Shown here piece after piece: positions 1 to 7,155 of a DNA stretch of 17,683 nucleotides (positions within the stretch are counted from its first letter, which is position 1; every line of letters starts with the position of its first letter). A program made the position numbers and the translations under genes. The DNA lies in the NCBI GenBank assembly GCA_021413665.1, contig JAIOPW010000091.1, forward strand, positions 1 through 17,683, written 5' to 3'. Under the pieces are notes generated by a model. It saw nothing but the letters and a program-made list of their open reading frames with translations, was not told the origin of the DNA and made no database searches. The stretch comes from Rhodocyclales bacterium. Its GTDB lineage: Bacteria; Pseudomonadota; Gammaproteobacteria; Burkholderiales; Rhodocyclaceae.

Positions 1-36
1 CGGGGCTCTGCTGCTTCAGGCCGGGGGCCGGCGAGT

Positions 37-42
37 TATACT
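37..42 (+). promoter_or_regulatory. Possible -10 element upstream of the STAS gene
   Basis: TATACT at 37-42 matches the sigma70 -10 consensus in five of six positions. A poor -35 (TTCAGG, 15-20) lies 16 bases upstream. If real, it would give a leader of roughly 30 bases before the GTG at 80. The left edge of the window cuts off the context, and the STAS reading frame has no stop between the window edge and base 80, so an upstream start cannot be excluded. Confidence 0.3.
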
Positions 43-79
43 GCGCGACCTCCAACCCGGAAGATACAGATCCAGATCA

Positions 80-1240
80 GTGGCAGACGAAGACGACGAC
101 GATCTGATGTCCCTCGATTTCACGGTGCCCGGCGCGTTCGAAACGAAGCCGGCGGTCCCGCCTGCGCCTGAAATTCAGTTGGTGCCGCTCGAGCCGCCTG
201 AACCCCCGGCGGTGCTCGAGCCATCTGCACCACCCGCGCCCGCGCGGCCGCCCTTGCCGCCGGCCCTGGTCGAAGCGGCTGCGATGTATGCCGCGGGGCT
301 TGAGCTGGATGCCATGCGTCGGCTGGAAGCGGCGATCAAGAACGGCGAAGACCTGGGTGACGCCGCCGTGCGCGCCTGGGGCGGCCTCTTCGAACTGCTG
401 CAGGTTCTCAACCGCCGTCCGGCCTTCGACGCCCTGGCCCTGACCTTCGCCCGTCGTTTCGAGAAATCGCCCCCGGCCTGGGGCCCGGTGGTCGATGGTC
501 CACACATGGCGAGCGAAAGCAGCGGCGGGCGCGCCCACGTCTCATTGACCGGCGTGCTGAATGCGGGCATCGGCGAGGTCCTCAAGCAGGCCATGAAGCT
601 GGCGACCAACAGTTCCATTGTGCGCATGGATCTGGCCAAGCTGGACGACGCCGACAACGATGGCGCGACTCTGCTGATGCGCGCAATGGCGGCCTTGAAG
701 CGGGCAAAAAAGGAATACGTGTTCGGCAGCCCCGAGCATCTGGCGCAAATACTGGCGGGGAAGCTGGTGCCTGGCGAACGCAGGAACGAATCGATGTGGC
801 TGCTCCTGCTGGAGCTCTACCAGCAGGCTTTCCAGCAGGACGCTTTCGAAGAGGCGGCGGTCAATTACGCCGTCACCTTCGAGGTTTCACCTCCCTCTTG
901 GGAAGCATTGCCGGCGCGGGCTGACGCGGCGCGGCAGGACGCGTCCCAGCCGGCCGCCAAGTCCGAAGGCTTTGTCCTGCGTGGCCAGATGCTGGGTGCG
1001 ACGGAGGCCGAGTTTGCGCCGCTGGAAGCCGCACTGGCGGACAGCGAGGAATTCGACATCGATGCACACAACCTGGTGCGCATCGATGCCGGCAGCGCCG
1101 GCCTGCTGCTGGATGTGCTGAAGCGGCTTCAAGTGACAGGCAAGAAGCTGCGCATCATCGGCCTCGGCACGCTGATTGCGGCCTATCTGGAAACGCTCGG
1201 GTTCGCCGATGTTGCCGAACTGCGCTCCCGCGTAATCTGA
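80..1240 (+). CDS. Tandem STAS-domain protein with duplicated helical modules
   Basis: A 386-residue cytoplasmic protein with no signal peptide or membrane segment. Residues 1-62 are acidic then Pro-rich, probably a disordered linker. Residues 63-135 form a helical segment ending in FE-x-SPP-x-W, followed by a STAS-like fold at about 152-228. The pattern then repeats: a helical segment at about 236-275 again ending in FE-x-SPP-x-W (W134 and W274, exactly 140 residues apart), and a second STAS domain at about 297-386. STAS domains act as binding or anti-sigma-antagonist-like modules. The site usually holding a phosphorylatable Ser reads DDADNDG in the first copy and DAGSAG in the second, so only the second keeps a Ser. 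The GTG start at 80 has a weak, distant GGAAG (59-63). An in-frame ATG at 107 is an alternative, and the frame is open to the window edge. hslV follows after 21 bases, suggesting cotranscription. Function unknown; a scaffold or partner-switch role is inference. Confidence 0.8.
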   Translation: MADEDDDDLMSLDFTVPGAFETKPAVPPAPEIQLVPLEPPEPPAVLEPSAPPAPARPPLPPALVEAAAMYAAGLELDAMRRLEAAIKNGEDLGDAAVRAWGGLFELLQVLNRRPAFDALALTFARRFEKSPPAWGPVVDGPHMASESSGGRAHVSLTGVLNAGIGEVLKQAMKLATNSSIVRMDLAKLDDADNDGATLLMRAMAALKRAKKEYVFGSPEHLAQILAGKLVPGERRNESMWLLLLELYQQAFQQDAFEEAAVNYAVTFEVSPPSWEALPARADAARQDASQPAAKSEGFVLRGQMLGATEAEFAPLEAALADSEEFDIDAHNLVRIDAGSAGLLLDVLKRLQVTGKKLRIIGLGTLIAAYLETLGFADVAELRSRVI

Positions 1241-1251
1241 CCGCTTCTTCC

Positions 1252-1257
1252 AAGGAG
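1252..1257 (+). promoter_or_regulatory. Ribosome binding site of hslV
   Basis: AAGGAG lies four bases before the ATG at 1262. It supports a start that gives a six-residue propeptide ahead of the catalytic Thr. Confidence 0.7.
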
Positions 1258-1261
1258 TCCC

Positions 1262-1798
1262 ATGGAGCAATATCACGGCACCACCATCCTCTCGGTGCGT
1301 CGCGGCAACAGCGTTGCGCTCGGCGGCGACGGCCAGGTCACGCTGGGCAACATCGTGGTCAAGGCCACCGCGCGCAAGGTGCGGCGCCTTTACAACGAGC
1401 AGATCCTGGCCGGTTTTGCCGGCGGCACGGCGGATGCCTTTACGCTGTTCGAGCGCTTCGAGGCCAAGCTGGAGCAGTATCAGGGCAACCTCTTGCGCGC
1501 CGCCGTGGAGCTGGCGAAGGACTGGCGCACCGATCGCATGTTGCGCCGCCTGGAAGCCATGCTTTCGGTGGCCGACCGTGAGCATTCGCTGATCATTACC
1601 GGCAACGGCGACGTGCTGGAGCCGGAATACGGCATCGTCGCCATCGGCAGCGGCGGCGCCTATGCGCAGTCGGCGGCGCGCGCGCTGCAGGAGAACACCA
1701 CGCTCGCGCCGGCCGAGATCGTCAAGAAGTCGCTGGAAATCGCCGGCGACCTTTGCATCTATACCAACCAGAACCATTTGATCGAGGTTCTGGAATGA
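1262..1798 (+). CDS. hslV: ATP-dependent protease subunit HslV (ClpQ)
   Basis: Peptidase subunit of the HslUV (ClpYQ) protease, which assembles as two hexamer rings and degrades unfolded or regulatory proteins delivered by HslU in the cytoplasm. The 178-residue length matches the family. The TTILSVRR motif marks the mature N-terminus: Thr7 would be the catalytic nucleophile after removal of the MEQYHG propeptide. GGDGQVTLG and the AGFAGGTADAFTLFERFE segment are family signatures, and GSGGAYAQSAA is the typical C-terminal glycine-rich region. The propeptide is longer than the single Met removed from the E. coli enzyme. The stop overlaps the hslU start (ATGA), so the two are translationally coupled. 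Identification is secure. Confidence 0.98.
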   Translation: MEQYHGTTILSVRRGNSVALGGDGQVTLGNIVVKATARKVRRLYNEQILAGFAGGTADAFTLFERFEAKLEQYQGNLLRAAVELAKDWRTDRMLRRLEAMLSVADREHSLIITGNGDVLEPEYGIVAIGSGGAYAQSAARALQENTTLAPAEIVKKSLEIAGDLCIYTNQNHLIEVLE

Positions 1799-3117
1799 GC
1801 CAGATGACACCGGCCGAGATCGTCTCGGAACTCGACAAGAACATCGTCGGCCAGTCGCGCGCCAAGCGTGCCGTGGCGATCGCCCTGCGCAACCGCTGGC
1901 GCCGCATGCAGGTGGCCGAGCCCCTGCGCACCGAGATCACGCCGAAGAACATTCTGATGATCGGCCCCACCGGGGTGGGCAAGACCGAGATCGCGCGGCG
2001 CCTGGCGCGGCTGGCGAACGCACCTTTCATCAAGATCGAGGCGACCAAGTTCACCGAGGTCGGCTACGTCGGACGCGATGTCGACACCATCATCCGCGAC
2101 CTGGCCGAGACCGCGATCAAGAATGCCCGCGAAGAGGCCATGCGTATCGTCCGCGACCGCGCCATGGATGCCGCCGAGGATCGCGTACTCGACGTGCTTC
2201 TGCCGCAGGCAAGAGTCGGCGCTGACAGCACGGCGGAAGAAAGTAGTACCCGCCAGAAATTCCGCAAGAAGCTGCGCGAAGGCGAACTCGACGACAAGGA
2301 AATCGAGATCGAAGTCGCGGCGCCCCAGGCCAGCATGGAAATCTTCGCTCCGCCCGGCATGGAGGACCTGACCCAGCAGATCCAGGGCATGTTCCAGAAT
2401 ATCGGCGGCGGCAAGAAGCGCCAGCGCAAGATGAAGATTTGCGACGCGCTGAAGTCGCTGGCGGACGAGGAGGCGGCGCGCCTGATCAACGACGAGGAAG
2501 TCAAGGCCGAGGCGCTGAAGAACGTCGAGCAGAACGGCATCGTCTTCCTCGACGAAATAGACAAAATCGCGACAAGATCGCAGGTCGGCGGCGCCGATGT
2601 CTCGCGCCAGGGCGTGCAGCGCGACTTGCTGCCGCTGGTGGAAGGCACCACGGTCAGCACCAAGTACGGCATGATCAAGACCGACCACATCCTGTTCATC
2701 GCCAGCGGCGCGTTTCACCTGGCCAAGCCCTCCGACCTGATTCCCGAATTGCAGGGCCGCTTCCCGATCCGGGTCGAACTCGACTCGCTGTCCGTCGATG
2801 ACTTCGAGCGCATCCTGACCCAGACGGACGCCTGCCTGACGCGCCAGTACCAGGCATTGCTGGCGACCGAGGAAGTGATGCTCGAATTCGGCGCCGACGG
2901 CATCAAGCGCCTGGCCGAGATCGCCTTCCAGGTCAATGAAAAGACCGAGAACATCGGCGCCCGGCGGCTCTATACCGTGATGGAAAAGCTGCTTGAGGAA
3001 ATCTCCTTCGACGCCGGCAGGCGCGGCGGTGAGAAGCTGGTCATCGACGGCGCTTACGTCGACGCCAAGCTCGGCGAACTGGCGAAGAACGAAGACCTTT
3101 CGCGCTACGTGCTGTGA
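1795..3117 (+). CDS. hslU: ATP-dependent protease ATPase subunit HslU (ClpY)
   Basis: AAA+ unfoldase that binds, unfolds and threads substrates into HslV. The 440-residue length agrees with E. coli HslU. The ATG at 1795 gives MSQMTPAEIVSELDK, the conserved family N-terminus; a longer frame beginning at 1753 lies inside hslV and lacks family similarity. Visible motifs are Walker A GPTGVGKT (57-64), the pore loop GYVG (90-93), Walker B with FLDEID (Asp253-Glu254), and sensor/arginine-finger regions around QGRFPIRVEL. The acidic, charged stretch at about 140-215 is the I-domain. The C-terminus ends DLSRYVL, the tail that docks into HslV pockets. The start overlaps the hslV stop, and the stop overlaps the GTG of the next gene. 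Confidence 0.98.
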   Translation: MSQMTPAEIVSELDKNIVGQSRAKRAVAIALRNRWRRMQVAEPLRTEITPKNILMIGPTGVGKTEIARRLARLANAPFIKIEATKFTEVGYVGRDVDTIIRDLAETAIKNAREEAMRIVRDRAMDAAEDRVLDVLLPQARVGADSTAEESSTRQKFRKKLREGELDDKEIEIEVAAPQASMEIFAPPGMEDLTQQIQGMFQNIGGGKKRQRKMKICDALKSLADEEAARLINDEEVKAEALKNVEQNGIVFLDEIDKIATRSQVGGADVSRQGVQRDLLPLVEGTTVSTKYGMIKTDHILFIASGAFHLAKPSDLIPELQGRFPIRVELDSLSVDDFERILTQTDACLTRQYQALLATEEVMLEFGADGIKRLAEIAFQVNEKTENIGARRLYTVMEKLLEEISFDAGRRGGEKLVIDGAYVDAKLGELAKNEDLSRYVL

Positions 3118-3986
3118 TCGAACGTATCGCGGCAATCGTCTTTCCGATCTACGCAGTGGTGGCGGTCGGCTACGCTTACGGACGCTGGAAGAAGCCGGAC
3201 ATGGCCTTCGCCAACCAGCTCAACATGGACATCTTCGTCCCGGCGCTGGTGTTCGCGGCGCTGGCCTCGAAGTCCTTCGACATCGCGCAGAACATGCCCC
3301 TGCTGCTCGGCGCCGCCATCGTCGTGTTCGGCACCGGCTTGCTGGCCTGGCCCGTGGCGCGCCTGCTGGGTGTGGCGACCAACACCTTCGTGCCGCCGAT
3401 GATGTTCAAGAACTCCGGCAACATGGGCCTGCCGCTGGCGGTGCTGGCCTTCGGCGAGGCGGCCCTGCCGGCCGCCGTGGTGCTGTTCTTTGTCGAGAAT
3501 TTCCTGCACTACTCGCTGGGCACCTGGATGCTGGACCATCGCGCAAAGCTGTGGAACCTGTGGCGCGTGCCGGTGATCGCCGCCGCGCTGGGCGGGCTTG
3601 CGGTAAGCCTGCTACAGTTTCCGTTGTGGCAACCGCTGTGGCTGGGCGTCAAGATGCTGGGCGACGTATCGATTCCACTGCTGCTGTTTTCGCTTGGCGT
3701 GCGGCTGACCGACAGCCGCCATGCCGACTGGAAGATCAGCATCGCCGGGGCGGTCACCACGCCCGTTGCCGGGGTGCTGGTCGCGCTGGCGGCGAACCAT
3801 CTGCTGGGACTGGCCGGTCGCGATGCGGCGATGCTGATCCTGTTTGGCGCACTGCCGCCGGCGGTGCTCAACTACATCTTCGCCGAGCGCTACCGACAGG
3901 AACCCGAGCGTGTGGCGTCGATCGTGCTGATCGGCAACTCGGCCTCGCTGGCAATCATCCCGCTGACGTTGGCCTGGGTGCTTTAG
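3114..3986 (+). CDS. AEC (auxin efflux carrier) family transporter
   Basis: Inner-membrane permease of 290 residues in the AEC family (Pfam Mem_trans, the family of MdcF- and MleP-like carriers), which moves organic acids or similar small solutes by secondary transport. The chain is almost entirely hydrophobic, with about ten membrane segments, and carries the family signature FKNSGNMGLPLAVLAFGE near residues 98-115. The C-terminal half repeats the topology (LGDVSIPLLLFSLGVRL), as expected from the inverted-repeat fold. The GTG start overlaps the hslU stop (GTGA), so it is probably translated by coupling to hslU. The substrate cannot be read from the sequence, and its link to protein degradation is likely operonic convenience. 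Family assignment is confident, function is not. Confidence 0.92.
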   Translation: MIERIAAIVFPIYAVVAVGYAYGRWKKPDMAFANQLNMDIFVPALVFAALASKSFDIAQNMPLLLGAAIVVFGTGLLAWPVARLLGVATNTFVPPMMFKNSGNMGLPLAVLAFGEAALPAAVVLFFVENFLHYSLGTWMLDHRAKLWNLWRVPVIAAALGGLAVSLLQFPLWQPLWLGVKMLGDVSIPLLLFSLGVRLTDSRHADWKISIAGAVTTPVAGVLVALAANHLLGLAGRDAAMLILFGALPPAVLNYIFAERYRQEPERVASIVLIGNSASLAIIPLTLAWVL

Positions 3987-4031
3987 AACCCCGCATGAAC
4001 GGTGCATAGCCTGCGGACGACTGATCATGTC

Positions 4032-4054
4032 ACCGCCCGGGCAGGCCCGTCGGT
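4032..4054 (+). terminator. GC-rich hairpin after the hslVU-AEC operon
   Basis: An imperfect stem starts 45 bases after the permease stop. ACCG pairs with CGGT and CGGG with CCCG, around a CAGG loop with a small internal bulge. No clear U tract follows, so it could at most be a weak or Rho-assisted terminator or an mRNA-stabilising 3' structure. The rest of 3987-4187 shows no gene; a possible extended -10 (TGCTATTC, 4071-4078) has no convincing -35. Confidence 0.25.
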
Positions 4055-4187
4055 GTTGCGTTCCGGCCGATGCTATTCGACCAAAGTCGTAATACTCCGG
4101 GTGAATTGCCGGCGCGCGACCGCTCATCGAAAATCCCCTCGTGGTAGCTAACAGTGGTCATCGCCATTGCCAACCGAGGAGAACGTC

Positions 4188-4499
4188 ATGACGAGAATGT
4201 TTGCGGCCTTGCTGGTTCTTGGACTCGCCGGTACCGAGGGAGCGATCGCGAATGAAGGAAAGCGGCTATATGATGATTTTCGCTGTATCGCATGTCACGG
4301 CAGTGATGGCAAGGGGACCGACGCCACAGTGAAGGCCGCCAAGGCTATTGCTGGCACGCAAAGCGAGGTGACCTACGAGTCGATCATGAAGATGGTCAGT
4401 TCTGGTAGCCCCACTCATTCGCCCGGGAGTTGCGACGTGTTGCCGACTCGGGAGCAGGTCAAAGCCATTTCGGACTACGTCGCAGGTCTTCCGCGGTAG
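4188..4499 (+). CDS. Small periplasmic c-type cytochrome, unusual distal ligand region
   Basis: A 103-residue exported single-heme cytochrome c. The start at 4188 is chosen over an upstream in-frame TTG at 4167 because GAGGAG (4176-4181) sits six bases before it. Residues 1-21 form a Sec signal peptide with a likely cleavage after AIA, giving a mature protein of about 80 residues. The heme-binding motif is C33-I-A-C36-H37, with His37 as proximal ligand. The C-terminal helix LPTREQVKAISDYVAGL is the usual class I closing helix. The segment just before it, where class I cytochromes carry the distal Met (often MPG or MPP), reads HSPGSC: His77 and Cys82 instead of Met. Met67 and Met69 lie earlier in a helix. 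It is convergent with the response regulator gene. The redox partner is unknown; electron carriage in the periplasm is inferred from family. Confidence 0.88.
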   Translation: MTRMFAALLVLGLAGTEGAIANEGKRLYDDFRCIACHGSDGKGTDATVKAAKAIAGTQSEVTYESIMKMVSSGSPTHSPGSCDVLPTREQVKAISDYVAGLPR

Positions 4500-4506
4500 G
4501 ACCTTT

Positions 4507-4526
4507 CGGCGCTGGCGGTCGCGCCG
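4507..4526. terminator. GC-rich hairpin between convergent genes
   Basis: CGGCGC and GCGCCG form a perfect six-base stem with an eight-base loop, starting eight bases after the cytochrome stop. The same 107-base spacer also holds a ten-base palindrome (CCGGCGCCGG, 4543-4552) and a GCGCG/CGCGC hairpin (4572-4585). None has a T tract on either strand, so termination is only a possibility. Confidence 0.25.
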
Positions 4527-4606
4527 TCGGTGAGTTCGCTCGCCGGCGCCGGATCGCTCGACGGGATGGTTGCGCGTGGCCGCGCGATGGCGGATTTGTC
4601 AGTCGC

Positions 4607-5323
4607 CTACGCATGATCGGAATTGCCGGAGTCCGCCGTTCGGTTCGGGCGCAAATCATTGATCGTGATGCCCCGGCCGGCAAGCCAAATCACCACTTGG
4701 GTTCGTGATGTGACCTTCATTGCGCGCAGAACGGCGCTGACATGGGCTTTCACCGTGGCTTCCGTGATGCCTAGCTCGCGGGCGATCACCTTGTTTGGGT
4801 AGCCCTGAACGAGCATGCGGAGAGCATCGATTTGGCGGTCGGTGAGACCAATTTCCGGCAAACGGCCGCCGGTGGCCGATGACGAAGCGCCGACCGAACA
4901 ACCGCCGGGTCGGACACACCCACCCTCGGCGAGGGTTTCGCGCGGAAGGTATATTCCGCCCGCGAGGACGATCCCTAACGCGGACCAGATAAGGTCCGGA
5001 TCCATGGTCTTCGGAATGAACCCCAAGGCGCCGCGATCAAGCGATCCAAGAATTGTGCCCTGGCTGTCGTCCGCCGAGAGCACGACCACCGGTGTGCGCT
5101 GCGCCGCCTCGCGAATCGCGGTCAGTGTGGGCAGCCCGGAACAGTCGGGCAGGTTGAGGTCAAGCAGGATCAGGTCCGGAGCGCCATTTTCCTCCCCCAG
5201 CATCCCGAGAGCCTCTCCGAGCTTCCTTGCCTCCCGCACGACGGCGTGCCGGTCGTGGTGGACGAGCATGGCTTTCACGCCGGAGCGGATCAAGGGATGA
5301 TCGTCGACGATCAGGACGTTCAT
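4607..5323 (-). CDS. NarL/FixJ-type response regulator (REC + LuxR HTH)
   Basis: A 238-residue two-component response regulator. The receiver domain (about 1-120) has the acidic pair Asp7-Asp8, the phosphoacceptor Asp55 in LILLDLNLPD, Ser83 in the VVVLSADD strand and Lys105 in GFIPK, so the phosphorylation site is complete. The LuxR/GerE DNA-binding domain lies at about 158-215, with LTDRQIDALRMLVQG and the recognition segment ITEATVKAHVSAVLRAM. A Gly-rich linker carries Cys136 and Cys142. The ATG at 5323 gives the standard MNVLIVDDHP start, with GGAGGT (5337-5342) a slightly long 13 bases upstream; the frame continues far upstream but that part only mirrors the kinase gene. It is divergent from the sensor kinase at 5447, presumably its partner. 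Target genes are unknown; the neighbouring cytochrome and Cys-rich genes are candidates by position only. Confidence 0.93.
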   Translation of the reverse strand: MNVLIVDDHPLIRSGVKAMLVHHDRHAVVREARKLGEALGMLGEENGAPDLILLDLNLPDCSGLPTLTAIREAAQRTPVVVLSADDSQGTILGSLDRGALGFIPKTMDPDLIWSALGIVLAGGIYLPRETLAEGGCVRPGGCSVGASSSATGGRLPEIGLTDRQIDALRMLVQGYPNKVIARELGITEATVKAHVSAVLRAMKVTSRTQVVIWLAGRGITINDLRPNRTADSGNSDHA

Positions 5324-5434
5324 GAGCGGGTCTCGGACCTCCACGGCGGGGTTGCGCGTATCATATCCGAGCGCGGCGTCGTCCGCCGGCATCCGCGACG
5401 GGGAATCGATTGACGAATGCAAGTCCCGTTCAAA

Positions 5435-5441
5435 AAGGGGG
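5435..5441 (+). promoter_or_regulatory. Ribosome binding site deciding the kinase start
   Basis: AAGGGGG ends five bases before the ATG at 5447. It favours that start over the in-frame ATG at 5417, which has no such site. Confidence 0.55.
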
Positions 5442-5446
5442 ACGCT

Positions 5447-7057
5447 ATGAGGCAAATCCTTTTGGGGCCATGGCTGATCATCGTTGTGGCGTGGCCCGCT
5501 ACCTTGCTTGGTTGGTATTACATTTCTCTCGCGGCGGATCCCTCGTGGCTTCGGGATAGTTTCCTTCTCGGCTATTTGATTGCGCTGCTGGCGGTCGACA
5601 GTCTGCTTTGCTTTGTGTTTCTGGCGTGGGCGACCATTGAAACGCGGGCCGCGTTGAGCGCGCAGTGGCCCCTTGACCCGACTCTGGCGCGCGCGGCATG
5701 GCACGAGGCGCTGCGCCTTCCCCAGCGCACGGTCTGGCTGATATGCGGCTTGATCGCCCTGACTACGGCGCCGGTCTCTATTCATATGCTGTGGCTGGGC
5801 GAGCATACCTTGGCGATCCACGGCTGGATCGCTGCCGCAATTGTCGGGGTTTGCGAACTGACGTTGTTGTTCCCGTTGATTCAGGCCACCACCCTGCCGT
5901 TTTTGCGCCGCTTGAAGGGCGGATATCCCGGGTTGAGCCTTGCCGAGGATGGAGCGCCGGACCCCCCGCAGCGCGCGTACTTCCTCGCCTCCATGCTCGC
6001 AGCCACCCTCGTCGTCATCGTGCTTGTCGCACGACTCATCGCGCTGCGTTACTTGCCACCAGTCAATGGCGCGGAGGCGTTTCCAGCGGCCGTCGCTATT
6101 GCGCTGGCGATACTGTGCTTCGCTGCCATGTTCGGCGGGATCGGGTGGCAACTGCACCTGTCCGTCTTATTGCCGTTGCGCACATTGGCGGGCGCCATGA
6201 ATCGGTTTGCCGGTGGACAGCCGGTCAAGCCACTGGGTTTGCCGCATGTGGGGGAGATCGGGATGCTGGCGGAGCATTTCGACGCAATGGTGTTTGCGCT
6301 GGAGCGATCACGCGCCGACCTGGAAGAGAAGGAAGCCTTGCTGCGCCACGCGCAGCGTTTCGATGCGATGGGCTTGATGGCGGCGTCGCTGGTACATGAG
6401 ATTGCCAATCCGCTTGCCGGTCTCCGGTTGAGCCTCGCTGTCGCCGCCGAAAACGTGTCTGGAGCGGCGACACGACCGGATGCATCCCAAGCGATTGTCG
6501 AGGCGGATGAATTGCTGAAGGGAGTCCGTCAGGCAACAGACCTGATTGGCGGGTTGTTGCTGGAAATGAAAGTCTTCGGCCGACGGGAAGACGAAGGCAA
6601 GGAACACTGCAATTTATCCTCAATACTGGAGATGGCGTTGCGCATAGTGCGCACCGAAACGCGCGGGTCGGTAAGTATCAGGCGTGATTTTCAGCCTGCG
6701 CCGCCAGTCATGGGCAATGCGCTGAAGCTGACACAGGTTTTCGTCAACCTCCTGCTCAATGCGATAGAGGCTGTGCAGTCGGGCTCTCCTACGAATATCA
6801 GTGTCGGAGTCCGACTGGTCGGCGACACAGTCGAAGCTTGGGTCGAAGACAATGGCCTTGGCATCGGCCCCGAGGCGCACAAAAAACTGTTCTGCCCGAT
6901 GTACTCCAAAAAGGCGGATGGAACAGGCTCCGGCCTTGGGCTGTATATCTGCAAGCAGATTGTTGAAGCGCATGGTGGTCGAATTGCCTGCAAGTCTAGC
7001 GAAGGACGGGGAAGTATCTTTCTGATCGGTATTCCTCATGCCACCGCCGGCTTGTGA
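5447..7057 (+). CDS. Six-TM sensor histidine kinase with HAMP, NtrB/ZraS-like core
   Basis: A 536-residue membrane histidine kinase that should autophosphorylate and pass phosphate to the divergently encoded response regulator. Six hydrophobic segments (about 7-28, 38-63, 95-117, 124-152, 177-200, 210-234) form an unrecognised N-terminal sensor region with no large periplasmic domain. A HAMP-like linker and coiled coil follow at about 236-305. The phosphoacceptor is His317 in LVHEIANPLAGL, an H-box of the NtrB/ZraS/FixL class rather than the NarX-like HisKA_3 class. The ATPase domain has the N-box Asn438 (VNLLLNAIEAV), the G1 motif DNGLGIG (Asp468) and a G2 motif GTGSGLGLYICKQI near 495. All catalytic motifs are present. 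The signal is not predictable; the membrane-buried sensor suggests a membrane-associated or redox/lipid-state cue, which is inference. Confidence 0.93.
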   Translation: MRQILLGPWLIIVVAWPATLLGWYYISLAADPSWLRDSFLLGYLIALLAVDSLLCFVFLAWATIETRAALSAQWPLDPTLARAAWHEALRLPQRTVWLICGLIALTTAPVSIHMLWLGEHTLAIHGWIAAAIVGVCELTLLFPLIQATTLPFLRRLKGGYPGLSLAEDGAPDPPQRAYFLASMLAATLVVIVLVARLIALRYLPPVNGAEAFPAAVAIALAILCFAAMFGGIGWQLHLSVLLPLRTLAGAMNRFAGGQPVKPLGLPHVGEIGMLAEHFDAMVFALERSRADLEEKEALLRHAQRFDAMGLMAASLVHEIANPLAGLRLSLAVAAENVSGAATRPDASQAIVEADELLKGVRQATDLIGGLLLEMKVFGRREDEGKEHCNLSSILEMALRIVRTETRGSVSIRRDFQPAPPVMGNALKLTQVFVNLLLNAIEAVQSGSPTNISVGVRLVGDTVEAWVEDNGLGIGPEAHKKLFCPMYSKKADGTGSGLGLYICKQIVEAHGGRIACKSSEGRGSIFLIGIPHATAGL

Positions 7058-7117
7058 TCCTTGATCGACGCGGGACCATCGTCGGCAGAGCCAAACCAAC
7101 TCGGCCAAGAATCCTAT

Positions 7118-7137
7118 ATATTAGTGTATGCTAATAT
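7118..7137. promoter_or_regulatory. AT-rich inverted repeat, probable repressor operator
   Basis: ATATTAG (7118-7124) and CTAATAT (7131-7137) form a perfect seven-base inverted repeat around a six-base spacer, ending 18 bases before the ATG of the C_GCAxxG_C_C gene. TATATT and TAATAT inside it can act as -10 elements, so a protein bound here would cover the promoter. It stands out as A/T-rich in a GC-rich region. The geometry resembles operators of small winged-helix repressors such as the ArsR/SmtB family, some of which control sulfur or metal stress genes. No such regulator is encoded in the window, so the identity of the binder is inference. Confidence 0.55.
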
Positions 7138-7155
7138 TTTACACGGGGATTTTCC

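Noticed and set aside
1..108. Possible tail of an upstream gene in the third plus frame, ending with TGA at 106-108
   Set aside because: Only about 35 codons are visible with no recognisable family C-terminus, and it would overlap the STAS gene start; it cannot be supported.
1759..3135. A 458-codon minus-strand open frame over hslU
   Set aside because: It mirrors hslU exactly, and its sequence shows only codon-complement bias (Leu, Asp, Gln, His, Val) without motifs.
3612..4127. Minus-strand open frame covering the gap after the AEC gene
   Set aside because: Most of it is antisense to the permease, and no ribosome site or domain is seen.
5324..6157. N-terminal extension of the response regulator frame across the kinase gene
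   Set aside because: The receiver domain begins at MNVLIVDDH (5323); the extension is antisense to the kinase and low in complexity.
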